Source of the DNA: Mesorhizobium loti
GTDB lineage: Bacteria; Pseudomonadota; Alphaproteobacteria; Rhizobiales; Rhizobiaceae
Direction: 5' to 3'
Assembly (NCBI RefSeq): GCF_003148495.1
Contig: NZ_QGGH01000005.1
Location: 62,001-126,000 of the forward strand
DNA length: 64,000 nt
Shown: positions 1 to 8,010 of the stretch, one piece after another
How positions within the stretch are numbered: the first letter of the stretch is position 1
Layout of the letters: the number at the start of each line of letters is the position of its first letter
Notes under the pieces: model-generated
The model's database searches: none
The model's input: the letters and a program-made list of their open reading frames with translations, nothing else
What the model was told of the DNA's origin: nothing
Program-made: the position numbers and the translations under genes

Positions 1-1
1 G

Positions 2-271
2 GGCAATGGCTCCGCCCGCACCGGCAACGTCGCTTTCGACGACTGGCGCGAAAAGGAACTTGAGCGCCTGAACGAAGAGCGCCGCAAGCTCGACGAGATG
101 CTGACCCAGTTCGACGAGTATGCCCGCGAATTGCGCCGCGCCAAGGACCAGGACGAGTTCGACCGCTTTATGGCCAACCGCAACAAGTCGACGGCGCCGA
201 CGAAGACCGATCCGAGCACCGGAACGACGACCACCAAGCGTGGCAAGGGCTCGAACCTGCTTGACGACTGA
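2..271 (+). CDS. DUF2852 family protein, C-terminal part
   Basis: This is the last 89 codons of a reading frame that enters from the left edge. The visible part is a highly charged helix rich in Glu, Arg and Lys (DWREKELERLNEERRKL, then EFDRFMANR), followed by a low-complexity Thr/Lys tail ending in LLDD. That pattern matches the C-terminal region of DUF2852 proteins, which are common in Rhizobiales and have an N-terminal membrane portion that is not visible here. The function of the family is unknown. An intrinsic terminator follows about 30 bases downstream, so this gene ends its transcript. The family call comes from recognition of the charged tail only. Confidence 0.7.
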   Translation, partial: GNGSARTGNVAFDDWREKELERLNEERRKLDEMLTQFDEYARELRRAKDQDEFDRFMANRNKSTAPTKTDPSTGTTTTKRGKGSNLLDD

Positions 272-299
272 GGCCAAGCGACAGGCCACATCGTGAAAG

Positions 300-333
300 A
301 ACGGCGTCGCGCGAGCGGCGCCGTTTCTTTTTT
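300..333 (+). terminator. Intrinsic terminator after the DUF2852 gene
   Basis: An 11-base stem (AACGGCGTCGC / GCGGCGCCGTT, one G-T wobble) with a GCGA loop is followed by a T-rich run (TCTTTTTT). It separates the DUF2852 gene from the metalloprotease gene at 372. Confidence 0.85.
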
Positions 334-371
334 GTTCTATTCGTTTTCCTCGAATCACGTATCGTTGCGCC

Positions 372-1130
372 ATGTCATTCGGCTTCTTCCGCAACCTGAC
401 AAAGCCCAAGCCCGCGCCTGTCGAGGAGCGCGAGCACGTCGTTGCCGGCCGCTCGCTGCCGCTCAAGATCGTCGAGAACGACCGTGCAAGGCGGCTGACC
501 CTGCGCATCGATTCAGGTGGCCGGGGCCTGCGCATCACTGTGCCGCCCGGCCTGCGCCGGGGCGAGGTGGAAAAGTTCCTCGACCGCCATCAGGACTGGC
601 TGGAGCAGCGGCTGGCCAAGGTACCGGCGCGGCCGCAGGTGCGGCCGGGTATCAAGATTCCGGTGCGCGGCGTGGCGCACCGCATCGTCCATGAGCCTTC
701 GAAACGCGGCACGGTGACCGTGTCGCGCGACGAGCGCGGTCCGCTGCTGATCGTGCATGGCGACCGCATCCATCTGCCGCGCCGCATCGCCGATTTCCTC
801 AAGCGCGAGGCCAAGCGCGAGATCGAGAAGCTGGTGGTCAAGCACACCGAGGCGCTGGGCAAGCGCGCCAAGGCGATCCGCTTCAAGGACACGTCAAGCC
901 GCTGGGGATCCTGCACCTCCGACGGCAATCTGTCGTTTTCCTGGCGCATCATGATGGCGCCGTCGCCGGTCATCAATTACCTCGTCGCGCATGAAGTGGC
1001 GCATCTGAAGGAGATGAACCACGGTCCGAAATTCTGGAAACTGTGCGAGCAGCTCTGCCCGGACACCGAGCGCTGCAAGGCATGGCTGAAGCGCAATGGC
1101 GGCGCGCTGCAGGCGATCGCGTTCGAGTAG
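372..1130 (+). CDS. YgjP-type (M48-like, DUF45) zinc metalloprotease
   Basis: The 252-residue protein has the zinc-protease motif HEVAH at residues 207-211 with a nearby NHGPKFW segment that supplies further family-typical residues. The preceding RWGSCTSDGNLSFSWR block is characteristic of the YgjP/SprT-like metallopeptidase family (DUF45). No signal peptide or membrane segment is visible, so it is probably cytoplasmic. The physiological substrate is not known for most of the family. The gene appears monocistronic: a terminator lies upstream and the gene at 1136-1354 is convergent. The length is normal for alphaproteobacterial members. Confidence 0.85.
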   Translation: MSFGFFRNLTKPKPAPVEEREHVVAGRSLPLKIVENDRARRLTLRIDSGGRGLRITVPPGLRRGEVEKFLDRHQDWLEQRLAKVPARPQVRPGIKIPVRGVAHRIVHEPSKRGTVTVSRDERGPLLIVHGDRIHLPRRIADFLKREAKREIEKLVVKHTEALGKRAKAIRFKDTSSRWGSCTSDGNLSFSWRIMMAPSPVINYLVAHEVAHLKEMNHGPKFWKLCEQLCPDTERCKAWLKRNGGALQAIAFE

Positions 1131-1135
1131 TTCCC

Positions 1136-1354
1136 TCAATCATCATTCGCCGCGTTGAGTTCGTCCGGTCGCAACCCCTCATCACCATGATGCGGCCAGG
1201 GCAAAAAATTGCTGTCGAAGGCATCGCTGCCGAAATAGTCGAGCGCCCGATGTGCCTCGGCGCCGTTGAAGGCGGCCTTGTCCATCAGGTGCGCAATGAC
1301 CTCGCGCGCCTGCGTGATCTTCTGCCTGAGTTCGGCAACGGTTCTGTCGGCCAT
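1136..1354 (-). CDS. Small conserved-looking hypothetical protein
   Basis: I do not recognise this 72-residue acidic protein. It starts with MADRTVAELRQKI, a predicted helix, and ends in ELNAANDD. I chose the ATG at 1354 because a GGGAG ribosome-binding site sits about eight bases upstream; a longer frame reaching 1474 has a low-quality, Arg-rich N-terminus and runs into the trpF start. It is divergent from trpF and convergent with the metalloprotease gene. It has no membrane segment and no cysteines. The reading frame and ribosome-binding site make it a probable real gene of unknown role. Confidence 0.6.
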   Translation of the reverse strand: MADRTVAELRQKITQAREVIAHLMDKAAFNGAEAHRALDYFGSDAFDSNFLPWPHHGDEGLRPDELNAANDD

Positions 1355-1467
1355 GATCGTGCTCCCGCCTTGCATCCTGTCCCATCCATAGGTAGCGCCT
1401 TTGGCCGTGCCGGCAAACAGCATGCTTTTTCTCGACTCTTTTCGCTTTTCATGCCAATTCCCGCGCC

Positions 1468-2127
1468 ATGGCACTCGACATCAAGATTTGTGGCTTGAAG
1501 ACTGACGGGGCAATGGCCGCGGCGCTGGCCGGCGGCGCCAGCCATGTCGGGTTTATTTTCTTCGCGAAAAGCCCACGCTATGTCGAACCTGCCGAGGCTG
1601 GCCGTCTGCGCGAGGCGGCGCGCGGCAAGGCTTTGGCGGTTGCCGTAACCGTCGATGCCAGCGACGCCTTCCTGGATGAGATCGTTGCCAAGATGCAGCC
1701 CGACATGCTGCAGCTGCACGGCTCTGAAACGTCGGAGCGGGTGGCCGAGGTCAAGGCCCGCTACGGCTTGCCGGTGATGAAGGCGCTGCCGCTCAGCGAG
1801 GCTGCCGATCTCGAGCGGATAAAGCCATTCATCGGCATAGCAGACCGGTTCCTGTTCGACGCCAAGCCGCCGAAAGGCTCCGAACTGCCGGGCGGCAATG
1901 GTGTTGCCTTCGACTGGCGCATTCTCGCCGGCCTTGACGGCGGCGTCGATTACATGCTTTCCGGTGGGCTCAACGCCGCCAATATCGGCGATGCCCTTCG
2001 GCTTGCCAACCCGCCTGGAATCGACATTTCCTCAGGCGTGGAAAGCGCGCCGGGCGTCAAGGGTCCGGCGCTGATCGAACAGTTTTTCCGGGCCGTCAGG
2101 GCAGCGCGGGACAACCGCGCCGCCTGA
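1468..2127 (+). CDS. trpF: Phosphoribosylanthranilate isomerase
   Basis: TrpF carries out the third step of tryptophan biosynthesis, the Amadori rearrangement of N-(5-phosphoribosyl)anthranilate to CdRP, on a TIM barrel. The 219 residues begin with the family signature MALDIKICGLK, which holds the catalytic Cys, and continue with GFIFFAKSPRYV and the phosphate-binding segment MLSGGLNAANI. The length is normal. No strong ribosome-binding site precedes the ATG. It is followed after 32 bases by trpB and then trpA, the usual rhizobial trpFBA order, with trpE, trpD and trpC elsewhere. Confidence 0.97.
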   Translation: MALDIKICGLKTDGAMAAALAGGASHVGFIFFAKSPRYVEPAEAGRLREAARGKALAVAVTVDASDAFLDEIVAKMQPDMLQLHGSETSERVAEVKARYGLPVMKALPLSEAADLERIKPFIGIADRFLFDAKPPKGSELPGGNGVAFDWRILAGLDGGVDYMLSGGLNAANIGDALRLANPPGIDISSGVESAPGVKGPALIEQFFRAVRAARDNRAA

Positions 2128-2159
2128 TCATGCCTTAACGACAAGCCAGGAGATCGGCG

Positions 2160-3380
2160 ATGAACAAGCCGGCGACACCCAATTCCTTCCGCACCGGACC
2201 CGACGAACAGGGCATGTTCGGCATTTTTGGCGGTCGTTTCGTTGCCGAAACGCTGATGCCGCTGATCCTCGACTTGGAGCGGCACTGGAATGAGGTCAAG
2301 AACGATGCGGACTTCAGGGCAGAACTGACTGACCTGTCGACCCATTATGCCGGACGGCCGTCGAAGCTTTACTTCGCCGAGGGGCTGACCAAACATCTCG
2401 GTGGTGCAAAAGTCTATTTCAAGCGCGAGGATCTGAACCACACCGGTTCGCACAAGATCAACAACTGCCTCGGCCAGATCCTGCTGGCCAAGCGCATGGG
2501 CAAGAAGCGCATCATCGCCGAAACCGGTGCCGGCCAGCACGGCGTGGCCTCGGCCACGGTCGCGGCCCGCTTCGGCTTTCCCTGCGTCGTCTATATGGGC
2601 GCCACCGACGTTGCCCGGCAAAGCCCCAACGTCTTCCGCATGAAGCTGCTCGGCGCCGAAGTGCGGCCGGTGACCGCCGGTCACGGCACGCTGAAGGACG
2701 CCATGAACGAGGCGTTGCGCGACTGGGTGACCAATGTCGAGGACACTTATTATTTGATCGGCACCGCCGCTGGCCCGCATCCCTATCCAGAGCTGGTGCG
2801 GGACTTCCAGTCGGTGATCGGCATCGAGGCGCGGGCGCAGATCCTCGAGCAGGAAGGCCGGCTGCCGGACACGATCATTGCCGCTGTCGGCGGCGGTTCG
2901 AACGCCATCGGCCTGTTCCATCCCTTCCTCGACGACAAGGAGGTTCGCATCATCGGCATCGAAGCCGGTGGCCGCGGCCTCGACGGCATCGAGCATTGCG
3001 CCTCGATGAACGCCGGAAGACCCGGCGTGCTGCACGGCAACCGCACTTATCTCCTGCAGAATGCCGACGGCCAGATCATGGACGGGCATTCGATCTCAGC
3101 CGGCCTCGACTATCCCGGGGTCGGGCCGGAACATTCCTGGCTGCGCGATTCAGGCCGCGTCGAATATGTGCCGATCCTCGATGACGAGGCGCTGGAGGCT
3201 TTCAAGCTGACGACGCGCGTCGAAGGCATCATCCCGGCGCTGGAATCGGCCCATGCCATCGCGCATGCGGTGAAGATCGTGCCAGCCATGGACAAGGACC
3301 AGATCGTCATCGTCAACCTGTCCGGCCGTGGCGACAAGGACGTGCACACGGTGGCCTCGATGCTGGGCATGGAGATCTGA
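2160..3380 (+). CDS. trpB: Tryptophan synthase beta chain
   Basis: TrpB is the PLP enzyme that joins indole, delivered by TrpA through an internal tunnel, with L-serine to make tryptophan. The 406-residue protein has the PLP lysine in HTGSHKINN (Lys99), the AETGAGQHG loop and the phosphate-binding GGGSNAIG glycine-rich loop. An AGGAG-like ribosome-binding site precedes the ATG. The stop codon is two bases from the start of trpA, consistent with translational coupling and equal production of the alpha and beta subunits. Confidence 0.98.
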   Translation: MNKPATPNSFRTGPDEQGMFGIFGGRFVAETLMPLILDLERHWNEVKNDADFRAELTDLSTHYAGRPSKLYFAEGLTKHLGGAKVYFKREDLNHTGSHKINNCLGQILLAKRMGKKRIIAETGAGQHGVASATVAARFGFPCVVYMGATDVARQSPNVFRMKLLGAEVRPVTAGHGTLKDAMNEALRDWVTNVEDTYYLIGTAAGPHPYPELVRDFQSVIGIEARAQILEQEGRLPDTIIAAVGGGSNAIGLFHPFLDDKEVRIIGIEAGGRGLDGIEHCASMNAGRPGVLHGNRTYLLQNADGQIMDGHSISAGLDYPGVGPEHSWLRDSGRVEYVPILDDEALEAFKLTTRVEGIIPALESAHAIAHAVKIVPAMDKDQIVIVNLSGRGDKDVHTVASMLGMEI

Positions 3381-3382
3381 TC

Positions 3383-4222
3383 ATGGTGACCCGCATCGAT
3401 CGCCGCATGGCGAAGCTGAAGACCGAAGGCCGCCCGGCGCTTGTCACCTATTTCATGGGCGGCGACCCGGACTACGACACCTCGCTGTCGATCATGAAGG
3501 CACTGCCCGGCGCAGGCTCCGACATCATCGAGCTCGGCATGCCGTTCTCCGATCCGATGGCCGACGGCCCGGCGATCCAGGCGGCGGGCTTGCGGGCGCT
3601 GAAAGGTGGACAAACGCTGGTCAAGACGCTGAAGATGGCGTCCGAATTCCGGACCGGCGACAATGAGACACCGATCGTGCTGATGGGCTACTACAATCCG
3701 ATCTACATCTATGGTGTCGACCGCTTCCTCAAGGACGCGATTGCCAGCGGCATCGACGGGCTGATCGTTGTCGACCTGCCGCCGGAGATGGACGAGGAAC
3801 TGTGCATTCCGGCGCTGAAAGCCGGCATCAATTTCATCCGGCTGGCGACGCCGACCACCGACGACAAGCGCCTGCCCAAGGTGCTGCAGAACACATCGGG
3901 CTTCGTCTACTACGTGTCGATGACCGGCATCACCGGCTCAGCACTTGCCGACACCGACAAGGTGGCGGCGGCGGTCAAGCGCATCAAGGGCCATACCGAC
4001 CTGCCGGTCTGCGTTGGCTTCGGCGTCAAGACCGCCGAGCAGGCACGGGTCATCGGCGCCAATGCCGACGGCGTCGTCGTCGGCACCGCCATCGTCAATG
4101 CGGTGGCCAATGTGCTGGGGCCGAAGGGCGAAAAGACCGCCGACCCGGCCGAAGCCGTCGCCACGCTGGTCAGCGGCCTTGCGCAAGGTGTGCGCTCGGC
4201 TCGCCTTGCTGCTGCCGAATAG
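3383..4222 (+). CDS. trpA: Tryptophan synthase alpha chain
   Basis: TrpA cleaves indole-3-glycerol phosphate to indole and glyceraldehyde 3-phosphate and passes indole to TrpB. The 279-residue TIM barrel shows the catalytic Glu in IIELGMPFSDPMADGP, the GYYNP motif and the VVVDLPPEM segment with its catalytic Asp. It overlaps nothing and starts two bases after trpB. A palindromic repeat (4244-4288) separates it from accD, so trp and acc-fol expression may be partly uncoupled here. Confidence 0.98.
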   Translation: MVTRIDRRMAKLKTEGRPALVTYFMGGDPDYDTSLSIMKALPGAGSDIIELGMPFSDPMADGPAIQAAGLRALKGGQTLVKTLKMASEFRTGDNETPIVLMGYYNPIYIYGVDRFLKDAIASGIDGLIVVDLPPEMDEELCIPALKAGINFIRLATPTTDDKRLPKVLQNTSGFVYYVSMTGITGSALADTDKVAAAVKRIKGHTDLPVCVGFGVKTAEQARVIGANADGVVVGTAIVNAVANVLGPKGEKTADPAEAVATLVSGLAQGVRSARLAAAE

Positions 4223-4243
4223 TTCTCCTACCTCAGCTTTTGC

Positions 4244-4288
4244 GCATGTCGTTATCCCAAAACCGGTTTCCACTTTTGGGCGACATGC
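4244..4288 (+). repeat. Palindromic intergenic repeat (rhizobial type), copy 1
   Basis: Outer arms GCATGTCG / CGACATGC enclose inner arms CCCAAAA / TTTTGGG around the asymmetric core ACCGGTTTCCAC. It belongs to the family also found at 22602, 22680, 30318, 33053 and 39453. It lies between the co-directional genes trpA and accD. The strand given is that on which the core reads ...CCGGTTTCCACTT. Confidence 0.85.
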
Positions 4289-4320
4289 ACTAACTCTTCG
4301 TCAGGACAGGAGCCGAAGCG

Positions 4321-5247
4321 ATGAACTGGATCACCAATTACGTTCGCCCGAAGATCAATTCGATGCTCGGCCGGCGCACCGACATGCCCGAGAACCTCTG
4401 GATCAAGGATCCGGAGACCGGCGAGATGGTGTTCCACAAGGATCTGGAATCCAACCAGTTCGTCATTCCGTCCTCCGGCCATCACATGAAGATCTCGGCT
4501 AAGGAGCGGCTGAAATTTTTCTTCGACGACGGCAAATACGAGACTCTGGACAACCCTAAGGTCATGCAGGATCCGCTGAAATTCCGCGACGAGAAGCGCT
4601 ATGTCGACCGGCTGAAGGACGCCAAGGCCAAGACCGGCCTCGAAGACGCGATCATCAATGCGCTGGGGACCGTCGAGGGCCTGCCGGTTGTGGTCACGGT
4701 GCAGGATTTCGCCTTCATGGGCGGCTCGCTCGGCATGGCTGCCGGCGACGCTATAGTGCACGGCTTTGAAGCGGCCCTGCAGCGCAAGCGGCCGCTGATC
4801 CTGTTTGCCGCCTCCGGCGGTGCCCGCATGCAGGAAGGTATTTTGTCCCTCATGCAATTGCCGAGGACCACGGTTGGCGTCGACCGGCTGAAGGAAGCCG
4901 GCCTTCCCTACATCGTCGTTTTGACCAACCCGACGACCGGCGGCGTCACCGCTTCCTACGCCATGTTGGGCGACGTGCACATTGCGGAGCCCGGCGCGCT
5001 GATCGGCTTTGCCGGACCACGCGTCATCGAACAGACCATCCGCGAGAAACTGCCCGACGGCTTCCAGCGCTCCGAATATCTGATGGAGCACGGCATGGTC
5101 GACATGGTGGTGTCGCGGCTGGAACTGCGCGAAACCATTTCGCGGCTGCTCAAGATGCTGCTCAAGATGCCGGAGGAGCAAAAGCCGCTGGAGCCGGAAA
5201 TCCTGCCGCCGGCAACGATTCCGGCTGAGACGCGTCCGCAGGCCTGA
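4321..5247 (+). CDS. accD: Acetyl-CoA carboxylase carboxyltransferase subunit beta
   Basis: With AccA, AccD forms the carboxyltransferase that moves CO2 from biotin on AccB to acetyl-CoA, giving malonyl-CoA for fatty acid synthesis. The 308-residue protein has the crotonase-like oxyanion segments SGGARMQEGILSLMQ and NPTTGGVTASYA and the family C-terminal segment YLMEHGMVDMVV. The four zinc-ribbon cysteines of E. coli AccD are absent: the equivalent region, residues 26-50, reads WIKDPETGEMVFHKDL, and I find no cysteine in the whole protein. Reduced ribbons occur in other Rhizobiales. accD followed by folC is a widely conserved pair. Confidence 0.97.
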   Translation: MNWITNYVRPKINSMLGRRTDMPENLWIKDPETGEMVFHKDLESNQFVIPSSGHHMKISAKERLKFFFDDGKYETLDNPKVMQDPLKFRDEKRYVDRLKDAKAKTGLEDAIINALGTVEGLPVVVTVQDFAFMGGSLGMAAGDAIVHGFEAALQRKRPLILFAASGGARMQEGILSLMQLPRTTVGVDRLKEAGLPYIVVLTNPTTGGVTASYAMLGDVHIAEPGALIGFAGPRVIEQTIREKLPDGFQRSEYLMEHGMVDMVVSRLELRETISRLLKMLLKMPEEQKPLEPEILPPATIPAETRPQA

Positions 5248-5309
5248 CGCGACATTCTTAGCCGCGAACCGCGATTGCGCGCGATCCGTCGCGCGCTTAG
5301 GATTCTCAC

Positions 5310-6635
5310 ATGACAACACTTGCCGCCGACCGCGAAATCGAAGCCCTGATGGCGCTTCACCCGAAGGGCTTCGACCTTTCGCTCGACCGCATTTCGCGGC
5401 TCCTGGAGCGGCTTGATAATCCGCAGGACCGGTTGCCGCCGGTCATCCACATCGCCGGCACCAACGGCAAGGGTTCGTGCGCTGCCTTTTCGCGCGCCCT
5501 ACTCGAGGCCGCGGACTACCGCGTCCATGTCCATACCTCGCCGCATCTGGTCAACTGGCACGAGCGCTACCGGCTGGCCGCCGATGGCGGCGGCAAGCTG
5601 GTCGAGGACAGGGTTTTCGCCGACGCGATCGCGCGCGTCGCCAGGGCCAATGAAGGCGAGACGATCACCGTCTTCGAGATCCTCACCGCCGTCACCTTCC
5701 TCTTGTTTTCCGAACATCAGGCCGACGCAGCGATCATCGAGGTCGGGCTCGGCGGCCGCTTCGACGCGACCAATGTGGTCAAGGAGCCGGCCGTGTCGGT
5801 GATCATGCCGGTGTCGCTCGATCACGAGGCCTATCTTGGCGACCGCGTCGAACTGATCGCCGCTGAAAAGGCCGGCATCATCAAGCGCGGCTGCCCGGTG
5901 GTCATCGGCGCCCAGGAAAGCGAGACGGCGCTGCAGGTGCTGATCGAAACCGCCGAGCGGCTTGAGTGCCCCACTTTCGTCTACGGCCAGGATTTCCTCG
6001 CCTTCGAGGAAAATGGCCGCATGGTCTATCAGGACGAAGACGGCTTGATGGACCTGCCGCCGCCCCGGCTGCCCGGACGCCACCAGTTCGCCAATGCGGC
6101 GGCGGCGATCGCCGCGGTCAAGGCGGCCGGTTTCGAGATCAGCCATCGCGCCGCCGAAAAGGCGATGATCAATGTCGCCTGGCCCGGCCGCATGCAGAAA
6201 CTGGCGCAGGGCCGGCTGGCCGAACTGGCGCCGAAGGGCGCCGACATCTGGCTCGACGGCGGCCACAATCCGGGCGCCGGCGTGGTGATTGCCGAGGCGC
6301 TGGCCGAGCAGGAAGAAAAGAACCCGCGTCCGCTCTTCCTCATCTCAGGCATGATCAACACCAAGGACCAGAGCGGCTATTTCCGTGCCTTCAAAGGCCT
6401 CGCCCGCCATGTCTACACAGTGCCGGTGAGCCTCAGTGAGGCCGGCGTGCCGAACGACGAACTGGCGGTCCGGGCGACGGAAGCGGGACTGACGGCCGAG
6501 CCGGTGAGTTCCGTCGCCAGTGCGTTGATGCTGCTGCGCGACACCTGGGACGGCCCGGCGCCGCGCATCCTGATCGGTGGTTCATTGTACCTGGCCGGCG
6601 CGGTGCTGGCCGAGAACGGCACGCCGCCGACCTGA
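5310..6635 (+). CDS. folC: Bifunctional folylpolyglutamate / dihydrofolate synthase
   Basis: FolC adds L-glutamate to dihydropteroate and then to folates, using ATP. The 441-residue Mur-ligase-like protein has the P-loop IAGTNGKGSC at about residues 48-57, the HTSPHL and EVGLGGRFDATN motifs, the carbamylated-lysine region AAEKAGIIK and the C-terminal domain motif LDGGHNPGA. The length is normal. It starts 62 bases after accD and is probably in the same transcript. The accD-folC order is conserved across proteobacteria. Confidence 0.97.
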   Translation: MTTLAADREIEALMALHPKGFDLSLDRISRLLERLDNPQDRLPPVIHIAGTNGKGSCAAFSRALLEAADYRVHVHTSPHLVNWHERYRLAADGGGKLVEDRVFADAIARVARANEGETITVFEILTAVTFLLFSEHQADAAIIEVGLGGRFDATNVVKEPAVSVIMPVSLDHEAYLGDRVELIAAEKAGIIKRGCPVVIGAQESETALQVLIETAERLECPTFVYGQDFLAFEENGRMVYQDEDGLMDLPPPRLPGRHQFANAAAAIAAVKAAGFEISHRAAEKAMINVAWPGRMQKLAQGRLAELAPKGADIWLDGGHNPGAGVVIAEALAEQEEKNPRPLFLISGMINTKDQSGYFRAFKGLARHVYTVPVSLSEAGVPNDELAVRATEAGLTAEPVSSVASALMLLRDTWDGPAPRILIGGSLYLAGAVLAENGTPPT

Positions 6636-6659
6636 GGTCGGATTTGCGAGGAACCCGTC

Positions 6660-7079
6660 ATGATCAAGGTCAGGCAGCTCGCCCACGTCTGCATCTTCGC
6701 GCATGATCTGGACGCAACACGAAGCTTCTATCGCGACGTCCTTGGCCTGGATACGCAGTTCAATTTCCTGCGCGACGGCAAGATTTTCGGGTTCTACCTC
6801 AATTGCGGCGGGCGCAGCCATGTCGAGGTGTTCCAGAAGGACGGAGTTCGCTACAGCGACCTGAACCAGATCAACCATCTCTGCCTCGAAGTAGAAAACA
6901 TCGATGCGGCGATCGCCCACATCCGCTCGAAAGGCGTTGACGTCACAACCAAGAAACACGCCTGCGACGACACCTTCCAGGCCTGGATTCGCGACCCCAA
7001 CGACGTGAAGATCGAACTGTTCGAATATACCGAAAAAAGCGCGCAATTCGCCGGAGGCGATCGCATCGCCGACTGGTGA
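6660..7079 (+). CDS. VOC (glyoxalase/bleomycin-resistance) family protein
   Basis: The 139-residue protein has the paired beta-alpha-beta-beta-beta fold of the vicinal oxygen chelate superfamily. Candidate metal ligands are His in LAHVCIFAHD, Glu/His around CGGRSHVEVFQ, His in INHLCLEVEN and Glu in VKIELFEYTE. The reaction cannot be told from sequence; lactoylglutathione lyase-like, dioxygenase and epimerase members all look like this. A GAGGAA-type ribosome-binding site precedes the ATG, 24 bases after folC. It converges on the cupin gene at 7104. Confidence 0.8.
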   Translation: MIKVRQLAHVCIFAHDLDATRSFYRDVLGLDTQFNFLRDGKIFGFYLNCGGRSHVEVFQKDGVRYSDLNQINHLCLEVENIDAAIAHIRSKGVDVTTKKHACDDTFQAWIRDPNDVKIELFEYTEKSAQFAGGDRIADW

Positions 7080-7103
7080 AAAGCGCCTGCCGGCCCTGAC
7101 GGC

Positions 7104-7385
7104 TTACTTCAGTTCGATCTCGATAAAAGCGTATTCGCCTTCATTGGCGTTGATGACGTCGTGCTCGACGCCTTCCTTGCGGAAATAGGGCGCGCCCTTC
7201 TTCATTTCGGCGAAGGATTCGCCGTCCTTGGTCAACAGCTTCACCTTGCCGTCCATCAGCGGCACGACGACATAGTCGTGGCCGTGGCGGTGCCAGCCGG
7301 TGTTTTCACCCGGCGCGAAGCGGTATTCGGTGACGATGACACGCTCATTGTCGATGAAGACGGTGGCCTTGGCGGATCCGGTCAT
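7104..7385 (-). CDS. Small cupin-domain protein
   Basis: A 93-residue single-domain cupin. The metal-binding motif is visible as GENTGWHRHGHDYVVVP, followed by the second motif around residues 70-85. Such one-domain cupins bind a metal and often an organic acid or sugar, but no substrate can be inferred. An AGGAG ribosome-binding site lies eight bases before the ATG. It is convergent with the VOC gene, 24 bases away. The palindromic repeat at 7452-7554 lies upstream. Confidence 0.8.
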   Translation of the reverse strand: MTGSAKATVFIDNERVIVTEYRFAPGENTGWHRHGHDYVVVPLMDGKVKLLTKDGESFAEMKKGAPYFRKEGVEHDVINANEGEYAFIEIELK

Positions 7386-7451
7386 GGGGTTCTCCTGTCT
7401 GCCTCAAGCAGATGACATGGAGTGGCCGGGCGCGAGGGCCAGAGCGTGGCA

Positions 7452-7554
7452 GCGCATGACCCAGAAAATCGAAATCGATTTTCTGAAAGGATCATGCGCA
7501 AATCAAACTGCTACAGCGTCCTTTGCGCGTCCAAGGACGCGCGGCGCTGCAGAT
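7452..7554. repeat. Composite palindromic intergenic element (RIME-like)
   Basis: Two palindromes lie side by side. The first runs 7454-7497 with outer arms GCATGA / TCATGC and inner arms AGAAAATCG / CGATTTTCT. The second runs 7512-7554 with outer arms CTACAGCG / CGCTGCAG and a perfect inner stem GCGCGTCC-AA-GGACGCGC at 7525-7542. Two adjacent palindromes of this size resemble the Rhizobium intergenic mosaic elements. It sits between the cupin gene and the trxA terminator. Confidence 0.75.
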
Positions 7555-7561
7555 GACGCCA

Positions 7562-7589
7562 ACAAAAAGCCCGGCGCGAGGCCGGGCTT
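7562..7589 (-). terminator. Intrinsic terminator of trxA
   Basis: A perfect nine-base stem AAGCCCGGC / GCCGGGCTT with a five-base loop is followed on the minus strand by a T run. It lies 23 bases past the trxA stop and closes the long divL-to-trxA run. Confidence 0.9.
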
Positions 7590-7612
7590 GATGATCATGA
7601 TTTTCAGATGGA

Positions 7613-7936
7613 TCAGGCGAGGTTGCCATTGATCCAGTGCGACAGCGCGGTCTTCGGCGCGGCACCGACCTTCATGTCGGCCATTTCGCCGCCCTTGAAG
7701 ATCATCAGCGTCGGGATCGAACGCACGCCGAACTGGGCGGCAAGCTCTGGATTCTCGTCGATGTTGAGCTTGGCGATCTTGACCTTGGCGCCGAGTTCGG
7801 TGGCGATGTCTTCGAGCGCCGGCGCGATCATCTTGCAGGGACCGCACCATTCCGCCCAGAAATCGACGACGACCGGTACGCTGGCGTCAAGCACGTCGGT
7901 CTGGAAGTTGCTCTTGTCGACCTTGACGGTTGCCAT
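7613..7936 (-). CDS. trxA: Thioredoxin
   Basis: A 107-residue thioredoxin that reduces disulfides in cytoplasmic proteins and is itself reduced by thioredoxin reductase. The active site is in DFWAEWCGPCKMIAP and the cis-proline in RSIPTLMIFKGG. The ATG at 7936 has an AAAGGA ribosome-binding site and gives the normal length; an upstream in-frame extension is His-rich and lacks support. It follows addA by 74 bases. addA-trxA adjacency is typical of Rhizobiales. An intrinsic terminator follows. Confidence 0.97.
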   Translation of the reverse strand: MATVKVDKSNFQTDVLDASVPVVVDFWAEWCGPCKMIAPALEDIATELGAKVKIAKLNIDENPELAAQFGVRSIPTLMIFKGGEMADMKVGAAPKTALSHWINGNLA

Positions 7937-8010
7937 ATGGGAAATCCTTTCGAAGTTTTTGTCCCACCAAATGTGGTGGTGATCGTGCCCTTCTTCAAGC
8001 AGGTGTTGTG

